64,000 bases of DNA from CBDCWT01 sp965223305. Its GTDB lineage: Bacteria > Planctomycetota > Planctomycetia > Pirellulales > Pirellulaceae. Location of the stretch: assembly GCA_965223305.1 (NCBI GenBank), contig CBDCWT010000072.1, forward strand, positions 22,209-86,208. Reading direction: 5' to 3'. Position numbers and translations under genes: made by a program. Shown here one piece after another: positions 29,395-38,723 of the stretch (positions within the stretch are counted from its first letter, which is position 1; every line of letters starts with the position of its first letter). The notes under the pieces are model-generated. The model searched no databases. It had not been told where the DNA came from and was given only the letters and a program-made list of their open reading frames with translations.

Positions 29395-29910
29395 CTTCGT
29401 GGTAGTCTGCCGGACACGTCGGCAGGCGGAACAAGCAATGACAACGGTCGAGGAAGCGGTGAGTGAACTGGGGCTGACACTCAGTCCCGAGAAAACGAAG
29501 CTGGCAACCTACGGAAAAGGGTACGAGTTCCTAGGGTTCCACCTATCGTCACGGTCACGGCGAATGCGATCAAAGTCCGAGCTGAAATTCAAAACCAAAA
29601 TCCGTGAATTGACCAAACGCCACCACAATCTGGACGCCGAAGTCGTCAAGAAACTGAACCAGGTGATTCGAGGAACGGCAAATTACTTTGCCACCAGCTT
29701 CTCCACATGTCTTCGCCACTTTTTGGCGTTAGATAAATGGATTCGCATGCGAATCCGGTGTATGAAGCTGAAGAGGAAGAGTTGCCATGACAACTACAAG
29801 CTAAGGATGGTGTACTTTGAGAAACTTGGACTGCTGAAACTAAGCGACTTTGCAAGGGCGGCTCTGTGTAAGCACGCGGCGTAACTCCTCGATCGGGGCA
29901 CGCTCTCGGG

Positions 29911-29945
29911 GGTCGCCCGGTGCGAGAAAGACGCACGCCGGTAAA
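29911..29945 (+). ncRNA. Group II intron domain V candidate
   Basis: CCGG-TGCG on the 5' side and CGCA-CG-CCGG on the 3' side, a GAAA-type loop, and a two-base CG bulge: the usual domain V shape. It lies about 30 bases after the maturase stop. The triad region reads CGC rather than AGC. The assignment is by eye. Confidence 0.55.
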
Positions 29946-30153
29946 TGGAGGGAAATGACCCTCTTGCGACAACGGGGAGGCGGTGGCTGGGCTTACCACC
30001 CAGCCTCCGCTTTACCCACTCAGAGTTTGGCGTTTGGTGGACTCCCGATTCGTCCAAATTCTGGCGAATTCGGCTACGAGCAAATAGGCCACCGGCTGAG
30101 AACGATGCGTCCCCTATCCGAAGTCGTACATCGCCGTCGTGGCGCCGCGCGCA

Positions 30154-31551
30154 TCATCCGCTGTGACGAATCACCGCCAGCTTATCGTCGCTCAGGTAGC
30201 CGTAGCGGTTGATCCAGCAGCCGGCGGAACTGGCCTGACACGCGGCCACCAGACGGCTTCGAAAGTCCTCCACCGGCCCGTAACCATGAACCAACGCATA
30301 CACCGGAGTGTCCGCCGCCGCCCGACAAGCCAATTCGATCTTGCGACGTTGCGACGCCGGACTGACTCCATGCGGTTCATCGGGTCCTGGGTAGGCATAG
30401 CGGTGCGGCTCCAGCGGAGCGGGCGCATCCACGATGTCCAGAATTTGCAGCAGCGCACGCACGAGCGACGCCGGGTCCAGGTGCGGGTTGTGGTTCAGCA
30501 ACTGGTCGCAGTAGAAACGGAACATCATCTTCCAGTGCATCCCGTACAGCTTGATTGCCAATCCCGAACAGTGCCGCGCGGCATGACGATAGGTCGTTGC
30601 ACCAGATGCCAGCGACCACGGCCAAGGAAAAAAGTTCGCCACCAAACCGATGTCTGGCCGGCCAGCATCGTCGATCGTTTGGCGGAAACCTCGCAGCAGC
30701 TCGTCCACCAACGCCGCTTTGAAACGCACGTGCTCCACAACACCGGGATACTCCAAGCAGACGTGGGCCAGGATGTAGCTCCAGTTCGAATCGTCCTCAC
30801 CATGCACTCGCAGCAATTCGCTTAAGCTGCCATGCAGCTGCCGATAAAGACGGCTCATGTCGTGCTGCATCCGCTCAAAGTCGAAGCCAAGCCGTACTGC
30901 GGCTGTGCGCGCATGAGATGAAAAATCGACAAACATGTCGTCCAGCGAGTACGGCGGGTACTCTGGCCAGTCGACGCGGATCGCATCGAGGCCTGGATAC
31001 TGCTGGCACAGATCTCGGAGCAGCGCGTGTTGATAGGCAATGATCTGGGGACTGGCCAGGCTGCCGTTGTTGGCAACGCGACCTGGAGGTATCCGACCGT
31101 CGGGTAGGTGAGGTTGGTCTTCATCTTGCGGGCCACCAAACTGCACTCGATAGCCTGGCGGAATCGCCGCCTGTACTTGAAAGGACGTTTTGATCTCTCG
31201 CTGCCGCGCGGCGGTGAGGAACTCGTGAATGACAGCGCCTGCGCGGTGGGTCAATTCGTCCGGTGGGGGTGGTTGATAGCGCAGTCCTTCGTACAGCTTG
31301 AGGTCTGGGTTGAAGCTGGGTGCCGTCCGCACCCACAATTCCCGCTTACCCCAGAGCTCCCGGTCCAACTCCCGCACATCACCCGCACCGGCGTCGATAG
31401 GGGGCTCTCGAGATCCGCGCTCGGAATCGGTCGGCTCCATGACGTAGGGCGAGGTCGCGACCTCGCCGACACCCGCAGCCTGGAGACGATCCAGAACCCC
31501 TTCCACCGATTCGTATTGCAGATATTCGGGGAGGACCGTCACGCCAATCAT
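30154..31551 (-). CDS. Glycoside-hydrolase-like TIM-barrel protein
   Basis: 465 residues without a signal peptide. The start MIGVTVLPEYLQYESVEGVLDRLQAAGVGEV and the later GLDAIRVDWPEYPPYSLDDMFVDF, with its conserved Asp/Glu near strand ends, resemble hypothetical GHL/DUF-type glycosidases of planctomycetes and Bacteroidetes. The second half has GLVANFFPWPWSL and YALVHGYGP. The reaction is unknown. Divergent from the SGNH hydrolase gene, sharing a 67-bp upstream gap. The preceding 29976-30153 holds only repeat-like sequence. Confidence 0.6.
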   Translation of the reverse strand: MIGVTVLPEYLQYESVEGVLDRLQAAGVGEVATSPYVMEPTDSERGSREPPIDAGAGDVRELDRELWGKRELWVRTAPSFNPDLKLYEGLRYQPPPPDELTHRAGAVIHEFLTAARQREIKTSFQVQAAIPPGYRVQFGGPQDEDQPHLPDGRIPPGRVANNGSLASPQIIAYQHALLRDLCQQYPGLDAIRVDWPEYPPYSLDDMFVDFSSHARTAAVRLGFDFERMQHDMSRLYRQLHGSLSELLRVHGEDDSNWSYILAHVCLEYPGVVEHVRFKAALVDELLRGFRQTIDDAGRPDIGLVANFFPWPWSLASGATTYRHAARHCSGLAIKLYGMHWKMMFRFYCDQLLNHNPHLDPASLVRALLQILDIVDAPAPLEPHRYAYPGPDEPHGVSPASQRRKIELACRAAADTPVYALVHGYGPVEDFRSRLVAACQASSAGCWINRYGYLSDDKLAVIRHSG

Positions 31552-31618
31552 CGCACACCAATTACCGGTCGTCCGTCGTTCTGGGGCCTGCCGTCATCCC
31601 GCACTCAAGCATCCATCG

Positions 31619-32737
31619 ATGGTAGAATTCTCGTTGGTCCTGTTCAAGTCATCCTCATCATCAAACCCATCACCGCCAATGATGCAGAATGCCCACTCGA
31701 GGCGCCCACTCCCGCGCTGGAAACGCGCTCTGTTCCGATGCTTGGCGGTCGTCTTGCCGATCCTGGGGTTGGAGGCTGCTGCTCGGATCTACTGGGTGCA
31801 GTTCATAGACGGTCACAAGAGCGATTCACAGCTGTATCAGGAGGCGCTCGGCGAAAAAGTGCTGGACGACGAAGTACCCTATCAGTTTTTTCCCAATCGG
31901 GAATTCGTCGTTGCACAGACCCCCACCAAGACGAACAACCTCCGTCTCCGCGGGGACTACGACGTCGATCCGGACCAAGACTTCGAAGGCACACGGATCA
32001 TGTGCATCGGAGACTCGGTCACATTTGGCTACTGTGTCAGCGGCAATCCAGCGGCGTATCCTGCGGTATTGGAGAGCACACTCCAGCAGCGCGGCGTCCA
32101 ATGCCAGGTACTCAATGCAGGCATGCCGCGTTTTCGAATGCAGCATTTAGCGAAGTTCTTCGACGACCAGCTGCGCCACTACGATCCCGACTTTCTTGTC
32201 ATCCTGGGCGGCTGGAACAACGCCAACGATCACGTACTACGGCCTACCGGTGACCGCAGCTGGAAGTCGATCCTCGAGCAAAACTGGTATCTACTCAAGG
32301 TCGTACGGCATTCGGAGATTCTGCCGCAGCTGGGCGGGCGGCAGCACATCCCAGCGGTTGTGGAAGCCGCTGGCATTCTGGAATATGGCGACGCGCTCGA
32401 ACAGCTCATTCAGTTGGCCCGACAGTCTGGAGCCGAACCAGTCCTCTGTACCTTGCCCCACTTCTTTCACAACCTCAACGACCAAGCCGCGCGTGACAAA
32501 GCTGCCACGTTCACACCTCTAGGCACTCTCACACAGCTGGCCGAAACTGCGGACGCAATGAACGAGCAGATCCATCACTTAGGTCAGCGCGTCGGTGTGC
32601 CGGTTATCGAGCTGGATGGCATCGACGACCATATCCAATTCGGCGACGCGATCCACCCCAACGACGACGGCTCAGCGATGATTGCAGAGCTCGTCGCAGC
32701 CTACCTTCTGCAAAACAAATTGGTCGCCCAGCATTGA
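31619..32737 (+). CDS. SGNH/GDSL-type hydrolase, membrane-anchored
   Basis: Esterase/acyl-hydrolase fold. Block I is IMCIGDSVTFGYCVSG (catalytic Ser), block III is VILGGWNNAND (Gly/Asn oxyanion), and block V is FGDAIHPNDDG (Asp-x-x-His). An N-terminal segment ALFRCLAVVLPILGLEAAARIYW is a likely membrane anchor, putting the catalytic domain outside the cytoplasm. Met codons at 31679-31684 are an alternative start that would drop a 20-residue Ser-rich stretch. The substrate may be acylated polysaccharide or lipid. Confidence 0.8.
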   Translation: MVEFSLVLFKSSSSSNPSPPMMQNAHSRRPLPRWKRALFRCLAVVLPILGLEAAARIYWVQFIDGHKSDSQLYQEALGEKVLDDEVPYQFFPNREFVVAQTPTKTNNLRLRGDYDVDPDQDFEGTRIMCIGDSVTFGYCVSGNPAAYPAVLESTLQQRGVQCQVLNAGMPRFRMQHLAKFFDDQLRHYDPDFLVILGGWNNANDHVLRPTGDRSWKSILEQNWYLLKVVRHSEILPQLGGRQHIPAVVEAAGILEYGDALEQLIQLARQSGAEPVLCTLPHFFHNLNDQAARDKAATFTPLGTLTQLAETADAMNEQIHHLGQRVGVPVIELDGIDDHIQFGDAIHPNDDGSAMIAELVAAYLLQNKLVAQH

Positions 32738-33072
32738 GGAGTAGGCCGGAACAAAAAAGAAAGTAGAAAGTAGAAAGTAGGCCGGAACAAGCGGCGTGAA
32801 AAGCCGTCCATCCGCTCGCGATTTCCCCGCCGCGCCGTTCCGGCAGCACCGAGTAACGCTCAACATCAAACACGTCGAACCGCATGCAGCCGGAACGGCG
32901 CGGCGGGGACGTCCTGCGAACATTCGGCATCTGTGCCGCCGCTGGTTCCGGCCTACGACTCTGCCGCCGCTCGGCCCGGCCTGCTGGTTGCTAAGAAAAC
33001 CGGATGCTAACGCATTCCGGCTGATTGGCACGAACCGTCAATTGCCAGCGGTCAACCGCCCGCGCAGCGGGC
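32738..33072. other. Intergenic, repeat-like, no gene
   Basis: Contains AGAAAGT in tandem (about 32758-32780) and an imperfect inverted pair built on CGCGCCGTTCCGGC (about 32832 and 32890). No coding signal. Lies between convergent genes. Confidence 0.5.
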
Positions 33073-35073
33073 CTACTCACCACCCGGCGCAGCCGGTGCC
33101 ACCCATTGTGGGTACCTGCCTTGGCTGAGCGGCGGCGGGCTCGTATGCAGACGGCTGACAACGGGCCTCGGATTGCGGCGATTTGAATCACGCCGCGCCG
33201 CATCAGCGTATGCGGCGTCCGGCCAAGGCCCTTCGGACAGGTAGACTTGGTTGTAGCCCAGCAACGAGCCCTTTTGAAAATGCACGTTCTTGACAGCCAT
33301 GGTGTATTCGATCAGCGATCGATAGTATCTCGCCTCCGCGTCGGCCAACCGTCGCTGCGCGTCCAACAACTGATCTAACAGTCGGCTCTTATCTTGCTGG
33401 TCAGCATCTGCGTAGTTGCTTTCCAATGCTGCAAGTTGATCCTTGGCAGCCTGGCGGCGGTTGTAGTTGGCTTGCGACGTGAGAAATCCGCGCTCGATCT
33501 CGGCATAGGCCGAACTCAGGTCGTGAGCGACTTCCTGCTCTTGCTCGTGCAAGATAGCGCGAGCCCGTGACACCAGCAGCTCGGCGTGCCGCACCGCCGC
33601 GTGAGCCTTGCGGTAGCCGAAGGGCAGACTGACCTCGACTCCCAACTGCCACTCTTGATAGTCACCGCCGGTCAGCTCCTCATAGGCATTGTCGAACATG
33701 CCTTGCCGCGTGGGGTTGATCAGATGGTGCCCGAGCCCACGAAAGCGGTAACGGCCAACCGCATCGACACGCGGAAGCAGGAAGTTGTGCGCTGCGATCA
33801 ACTCCAATTCTCGTCGTTGCACCCACCATTTCTGCCGGCGAAGTTCCGCGCGGCGGATGAGCGCCTCGGCCAGCACTTCTTCCCAGTTGAAGATTACTTT
33901 GGCAATCAGCGGTTCATCGGCGGGACGAATCAGTCGACCATCGTTAACCGGGACTCCCAACAGTAAACGCAGCCGGCGCTCGGCCGCGTGGATGCCACCG
34001 GCACCCCTAAACGTGGCCGTGCGAACCCGGTCTTGCACGCGGCCTGCCAGGGAGTTTTGAACCTCTTCTTCAAAACGAAAAAACTGCTCGCGGGCTCGCG
34101 CTTCTTTGTCCGCTTCTCCGCCCCTCCGGCCGGTCTCGAACAAGGCGTTGATATGTTGCCACGTTTCCAACGCTCGGTCCCGAGCCCCGACCTTGGCATC
34201 GAGCTCTCGGTAAGCGTAATACAGTTCCCAATAGGCGTTCTCGGTGTCGTTGACCAAATTACGGACACCGATCTCAAAGTCGGCCAAGCTGACGTCCGTG
34301 TTCAAGCGGGCAATCAACACGCCATTCATAACTCCAGGAATCGCGTGGGGACCGGCGATCTGGTTGAAGTCGACACCCGCACCTTGCAACAACGGTTGAC
34401 GGAACTCGCCCTCCAACTGGACGGTCCACGGGAGGTTGGGATCCGCGTTTCCAGGCGAGTTGTTGAGGTCGTAGTCGACGATTTTTCGAAGGGCGACATT
34501 GCCGCCGGTGCCAGTCGTCTTCGAAATCTGGGCCTGATAAGAGTGCAGGTCTTGCTGAAGTAGTCTTGTCCCTCCCCCAAAGAAGACGTTGTTCAGTGGC
34601 CGATCGTTGTTCTCGAAGAAGATCCCCGTCTCGAACGAAGCGTCAAACGCACTAAGCGCCGCCTCAACACCCTGACGTGGATCCACATCGGCAATCGCAG
34701 GACCGTGGATCGTCCTTACATTGTCAGGGGATTGTAGCACCAGCCCACCTAAATCACGCAGCACGTCGGAATGAGCTAGGGCCAGCTGTATCGCCTCGGT
34801 GAGCGACAGGTCCCAATACCCTAGCGGGGTGTCGTTCAACGTAATGGGCGGTGGCAGAGTCACAACTCGGTCGGATGTCTCGGCAACGACATCCGGAGAT
34901 TCGATCTGCAGCGCGGCCGACTTGTAGTGCTCTAGTTCGGGGTCCAACCAGAGGTCACTAGAGCGCGGACCGAGACAGCCCGAGATACCGACCAACGCGG
35001 CCGCAGCCCAGACCAGCCAGCGTCGCTGGCGCCGCTGGCGTCCGATCAAGTGGTTGAACTTGTCTGAGAACAT
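33073..35073 (-). CDS. TolC-type outer membrane efflux lipoprotein
   Basis: Outer-membrane channel-tunnel protein of the TolC/OEP family. ATG 35073 gives a lipoprotein-like signal peptide (WLVWAAAALVGISGC, Cys lipidation site). The two OEP repeats lie at about residues 90-400 (LSLTEAIQLALAHSDVL; LVNDTENAYWELYYAYRELDAK) and 400-600 (EALIRRAELRRQKWWVQRRELEL; RARAILHEQEQEVAHDLSSAYAEI). A Pro-rich tail follows. It is divergent from the GAF-HlyD/HlyD/M50 operon, so it most likely provides the outer-membrane exit for that module. Confidence 0.9.
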   Translation of the reverse strand: MFSDKFNHLIGRQRRQRRWLVWAAAALVGISGCLGPRSSDLWLDPELEHYKSAALQIESPDVVAETSDRVVTLPPPITLNDTPLGYWDLSLTEAIQLALAHSDVLRDLGGLVLQSPDNVRTIHGPAIADVDPRQGVEAALSAFDASFETGIFFENNDRPLNNVFFGGGTRLLQQDLHSYQAQISKTTGTGGNVALRKIVDYDLNNSPGNADPNLPWTVQLEGEFRQPLLQGAGVDFNQIAGPHAIPGVMNGVLIARLNTDVSLADFEIGVRNLVNDTENAYWELYYAYRELDAKVGARDRALETWQHINALFETGRRGGEADKEARAREQFFRFEEEVQNSLAGRVQDRVRTATFRGAGGIHAAERRLRLLLGVPVNDGRLIRPADEPLIAKVIFNWEEVLAEALIRRAELRRQKWWVQRRELELIAAHNFLLPRVDAVGRYRFRGLGHHLINPTRQGMFDNAYEELTGGDYQEWQLGVEVSLPFGYRKAHAAVRHAELLVSRARAILHEQEQEVAHDLSSAYAEIERGFLTSQANYNRRQAAKDQLAALESNYADADQQDKSRLLDQLLDAQRRLADAEARYYRSLIEYTMAVKNVHFQKGSLLGYNQVYLSEGPWPDAAYADAARRDSNRRNPRPVVSRLHTSPPPLSQGRYPQWVAPAAPGGE

Positions 35074-35297
35074 TGGGAGAGCCACTTCTGACAGAGCACC
35101 CAACCCGTAAGGCCAAACTAACTGCGCACCTCTTCCCTTCTTCGTCTGTCATCGGCATAAGCACAATCGATATGACTGGTTTTTCCGTTATAACCGGCAC
35201 ATTTTTCCATGCCGTCGGGTGGCAGAACCGCGCGTCCGTAAGAAGTGCCGCTTGGCCTGGTAGCCGAATTCGCCAGAATTTGGCACGAATCGACAGT

Positions 35298-35640
35298 TCC
35301 ACCAAACTCTGGCGAGTTCGGCTACGCTCAATGGCGCCCCCTCGCTGACTCCCTTTGGTGTTGCCCTGTCGGCGCAATCGGAACCCGAAGCGTAAGCGAG
35401 GGAACAACTTGCATTGGTACACCAACTCCCCTCGCTGACGCGTCGGGTTACGAAATGGAGGTCCACCAAACTCTGGCGAGTTCGGCTACGCTCAATGGCG
35501 CCCCCCTCGCCTATCTCTCTTTGATGTTGCCCTGTTGGCTCAATCGGAACCCGAAAGCGTAAGCGAGGGAACAACTTGCAATGATGCATCAACTCCCCTC
35601 GCTGACGCTTCGGGTTACGAACGAGGTGACCCGCACCAAT
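35298..35640. repeat. 164-bp tandem repeat, two copies
   Basis: Both copies begin TCCACCAAACTCTGGCGAGT (35298 and 35462) and contain TCGGAACCCGAARGCGTAAG and CCCCTCGCTGACGC. It fills the gap between divergent tolC-type and GAF-HlyD genes, a place where promoters must lie. Confidence 0.8.
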
Positions 35641-35711
35641 GGGCCGTTGGGGCACCAACTGGGGCCCGCGATTTTCCGGGTGCCAATTCCGTTCACAGCT
35701 ATACTGAAGGC

Positions 35712-37688
35712 ATGGCTAGCTACGCCTCCCAAGAGCAACGTGCCGCCGAGACGTGGCACGAGATCGACCTGCTGATCGAGGAAATCGCGAAGTCGGCAAC
35801 CTCCGGGCTGCCTCAGCCCGAGTTCTACGAACGGTTGCTGACACGGCTTGCACGGATGCTGCCCGATTCTGTTCTGGTCGCGGCATGGGTTCCGACGGCT
35901 GATCGGTGGCGGCTGTTGGGCAGCGTGACGCGCCATCCCGAGGTTGCCCAGCCCCCTTCGTCACCTCCGGACGCCTGGATTGCGCGGTCTCTCGATTCCT
36001 CAGAGCCGGTTATCGTTGCTGCGGATCCCAAGTCAGATGGGCCGATCTCGGCCCTGGCCGCGGTGGCTCCCGGTGCCGAACCTTACGCCCTGATCGAAGT
36101 CCGTTGGTCCACAACCCGCGGCCGTCGACCAAACGAAAACGAGCTCGAAGTGCTGGCCGCCATTTGCGAGATAGCTGGAGACTATCACCTCAAGCTGTCT
36201 CGGACTGACGATCAACTTGGCGCCCGGGACTGGCAGCGGATCAATCAGTTCGCTCAGGCTGTCCATCGATATCTCGACCTCGACGCCACCTGCTATGCGG
36301 TCGCCAACGAGAGTCGGAGACTGATCGATTGCGATCGCGTCAGCGTCTTAGTCGAACGCCAAAGAAGGTTCCGTCTACAGGCCGTTAGCGGTCTCGACCA
36401 CTTCGACAGCCGGTCGGGTGAGGTCAAGAGCCTCGAGCGGCTGGTGACTACTGTGGCGCGGACGGGCGAAGCGCTCTGGAGCGACGGCGTCGCGGTTGAT
36501 CTACCTGAGCAGATCGAACGTTGCTTGACCGACTATGCCGATCACGCCGGAGCCCGCACGATCATCGTGCTCCCGCTCGGTGCTGGCGGCGAAAGCTCCG
36601 AGAGCGAGGAGAGCGTCACTCGCCATGATTGCCCGAGTGCAATCGTCGTCGAACGCTTCGATGCCCAACCGTTCGACAAACGGCAACGACAGTATGTCGA
36701 GGCCTCCGCCCAACACAGTTCATCGGCGCTCCACCATGCGATGCGGTACTCGGGAACCCCCTGGCTGGCCCGCGCTCTTTCCTCGCCCCGCGGGGGCCCT
36801 CTGAGCCGTCGTTTCCTTGCAGTAGCTGTTCTGTTGGGATCGATCGCCGCGGCCGTTGCGGGGGCGCTGATGGTCCAAACCGATTTCGAGGTTAGCTGTC
36901 GCGGGGTGCTGCAGCCGATTGCGAGGCGAGATATCTTTGCGCCGCTCGACGGCACCGTCGAGCGGCTGCTGGTTACGTCAGGGGATCGAGTTGACAAGGA
37001 CCATTTGCTCCTTGTTCTAGAGAGTACTGAACTGCAGTACGAGCAAACACGTCTCAACGGTGAACTTCAGACCAGCCGTGGAAACCTGCACAGCGTACGA
37101 GCCTCGCTGGCGACCACAGCAGGGCAGGGGACTGACAGCCGAGCTCGCCGGCTGCAACTGGCGGCCGAAGAACAGAGCCTGAAGGAGTTGATCACGAGCT
37201 TGGAGAGACGTTCCTCGCTGCTCCAACAACAATCGGACCAACTACGGGTGACCAGCCCTGTGGCTGGACAAGTACTGACATCCAGCGTCGAGCAGCGACT
37301 TGACAGCCGGCCGGTGAAACGGGGTCAGCGTCTACTGACCGTAGCCAATACCGACGGTCCGTGGCAGCTCGAATTGAAGGTCGCCGAGCGCGATGCGGGA
37401 CATGTCATTGCCGCCCGTGCCACGATGGAGAAGGTCCCCATCTCGTATGTGCTGACTGCAGCTCCGTCCCAGCGTCGGCTCGCCGAGCTCGTCTCGATCG
37501 GCGTGGCCGCCGAGATCGACGAGATGACGGGAGCCGTCCTTCCTGTAACAGCATCCATCGACAGCGGCGAACAGGGTGAATCGCGACCGGGCGCCGGCGT
37601 TGTCGCACGCGTCCATTGCGGCCGGCGGCCGCTCGGCTACGTATGGCTGCGCGACATCGTCGACTTCATTCGTCTGAGGTTTTTGTAG
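35712..37688 (+). CDS. GAF-domain HlyD-type membrane fusion protein
   Basis: 658 residues from ATG 35712 (GAAGG just upstream; earlier in-frame codons are repeat DNA). The cytoplasmic N-terminal half (about 1-370) contains two GAF-like segments (LARMLPDSVLVAAWVPTADRWRLLGSV; LDLDATCYAVANESRRLIDCDRVSVLVE). One membrane helix follows (RRFLAVAVLLGSIAAAVAGALMV). The periplasmic part has a barrel-sandwich half (IFAPLDGTVERLLVTSGDRVDKDHLL), a coiled coil and a second half (LRVTSPVAGQVL). A GAF sensor on an adaptor is unusual. It is first in the operon with the HlyD and M50 genes. Confidence 0.85.
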   Translation: MASYASQEQRAAETWHEIDLLIEEIAKSATSGLPQPEFYERLLTRLARMLPDSVLVAAWVPTADRWRLLGSVTRHPEVAQPPSSPPDAWIARSLDSSEPVIVAADPKSDGPISALAAVAPGAEPYALIEVRWSTTRGRRPNENELEVLAAICEIAGDYHLKLSRTDDQLGARDWQRINQFAQAVHRYLDLDATCYAVANESRRLIDCDRVSVLVERQRRFRLQAVSGLDHFDSRSGEVKSLERLVTTVARTGEALWSDGVAVDLPEQIERCLTDYADHAGARTIIVLPLGAGGESSESEESVTRHDCPSAIVVERFDAQPFDKRQRQYVEASAQHSSSALHHAMRYSGTPWLARALSSPRGGPLSRRFLAVAVLLGSIAAAVAGALMVQTDFEVSCRGVLQPIARRDIFAPLDGTVERLLVTSGDRVDKDHLLLVLESTELQYEQTRLNGELQTSRGNLHSVRASLATTAGQGTDSRARRLQLAAEEQSLKELITSLERRSSLLQQQSDQLRVTSPVAGQVLTSSVEQRLDSRPVKRGQRLLTVANTDGPWQLELKVAERDAGHVIAARATMEKVPISYVLTAAPSQRRLAELVSIGVAAEIDEMTGAVLPVTASIDSGEQGESRPGAGVVARVHCGRRPLGYVWLRDIVDFIRLRFL

Positions 37689-37781
37689 CCGGCTGGAGCC
37701 CCGTCACAGCGACCGGCAGTGCATCTTGCTGCACCCCTCGCGTCTCGATCTCTCTCTTGCTGAAAAAACGGAACAGGAATC

Positions 37782-38723
37782 ATGAACCACGCAAACTTGG
37801 CCGACAGCAGCAACTGCTCCGCCTCCCTGTTCCGGACTCTCGGCAATCTAGGGCCGGCCATGTTTGGCCTGTCGCTCGCGGCGCTATTGTGGCTGCCTGC
37901 CGGCTCGTCTCAGGCGGAGACACCGAGCCCGGTCAAGATCAACTCCGTCTACATCAAATTACTGGACGAAGTGCATGTCCCGGCGTTGGAATCCGGCCCG
38001 CTCACTCACGCGCCGATTCTCGCCGGAGAGTCGGTCGAGCGGGACCAGTTGCTGGCTCGCGTTGACGACACTTCGGCGCGGCTGACCTTGGAGCGCAAGC
38101 AGCTAGATTTGGAGAGAATCCGGCGGCAATCCGAAAACGATCTCTCTGTCCGACTCGCTGCGAAGAACTTGGAGGCAGCACGGCTCGAACTAAAACGAGG
38201 CGTCGAATCTCGGAGCCGGCATGCCAAGAGCGTGTCCCAGACCGAAATGGACGAACTGCGACTAGCCGCCGATCGCGCGGCACTGGAGTGGGAGCAGGCG
38301 CAGTTCGAGCTGCGGGAGCTGCAACTGGCCGTAGCAGCGGGCGAGAACGAAGTGCTACTGGCAGAACACGCCGTCGCGCGGCGGCGAATCGTAGCACCAT
38401 TTGCGGGGACGATCGTGGAACGTCTGTTGCAGCGTGGCGAATGGGTGGAATCAGGCCAAGCTGTGTATCGGCTAGTCCGCATGGACCGTCTCCGTGCCGA
38501 AGGAGTTGTTAATGCGTCGCAAATCGACGAGAGCTTCGTCGGGCGCGAAATACGGGTTACCGTGGAGTTGTCGGCGCAGAGCGTGACTGTCAACGGCAAA
38601 CTGACCTACATCAGTCCGGAAGTCGAGCCGGTCACCAATCAAGTCCGTGTATGGGCCGAAATCGATAATCGGCTGCGCGCCCTGCGGCCCGGCATGCAAG
38701 CAGAAATGACGTTCGGACAATGA
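37782..38723 (+). CDS. HlyD-type periplasmic adaptor
   Basis: 313 residues with a signal peptide or N-terminal anchor (PAMFGLSLAALLWLPAGSSQA). It has a lipoyl-like half (ALESGPLTHAPILAGESVERDQLLARVDD), a long helical hairpin (about 100-195), and the second half RIVAPFAGTIVERLLQRGEWVESGQAVYRLV. An RND-type beta-barrel (LRPGMQAEMTFG) follows. It probably bridges the inner-membrane M50 protein to TolC. The stop overlaps the M50 gene start (ATGA), so the two are translationally coupled. Confidence 0.9.
   Translation: MNHANLADSSNCSASLFRTLGNLGPAMFGLSLAALLWLPAGSSQAETPSPVKINSVYIKLLDEVHVPALESGPLTHAPILAGESVERDQLLARVDDTSARLTLERKQLDLERIRRQSENDLSVRLAAKNLEAARLELKRGVESRSRHAKSVSQTEMDELRLAADRAALEWEQAQFELRELQLAVAAGENEVLLAEHAVARRRIVAPFAGTIVERLLQRGEWVESGQAVYRLVRMDRLRAEGVVNASQIDESFVGREIRVTVELSAQSVTVNGKLTYISPEVEPVTNQVRVWAEIDNRLRALRPGMQAEMTFGQ

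Larger units (their letters stand above)
26924..29884 (+). pseudogene. ltrA: Group II intron reverse transcriptase/maturase, split by insertion
   Basis: The N-terminal part starts at ATG 26924 after GAGGAGG. RT motifs are RRVYIPKDPSGKKLRPLGIPAIRDRI, FGFRPGRNCHQAV, VTLDADISGFFDQIPH and IGTPQGGV (to 27531). After the inserted element, the gene resumes at 29308 in register: SPLLANIALNHLDWRLHEAG, the catalytic FVRYADDFVVV, LGLTLSPEKTKL and the maturase X domain to 29884. Removing 27532-29307 (the element plus one of the two GT copies) restores QGGVVSPLLANI. No endonuclease domain is evident. Confidence 0.88.
26370..29975 (+). mobile_element. Group II intron, interrupted by a serine-recombinase element
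   Basis: Structured non-coding sequence from about 26370 precedes a maturase/reverse transcriptase gene. A domain V-like hairpin lies just after that gene (about 29911-29945), and a domain VI-like stem GGAGGG/ACCCTC follows. The 5' end is uncertain because no clear GUGYG was fixed; the 3' end is approximate. The coding region is split at 27532-29305 by another mobile element, so self-encoded mobility is lost, although RNA splicing in trans cannot be excluded. Confidence 0.7.
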
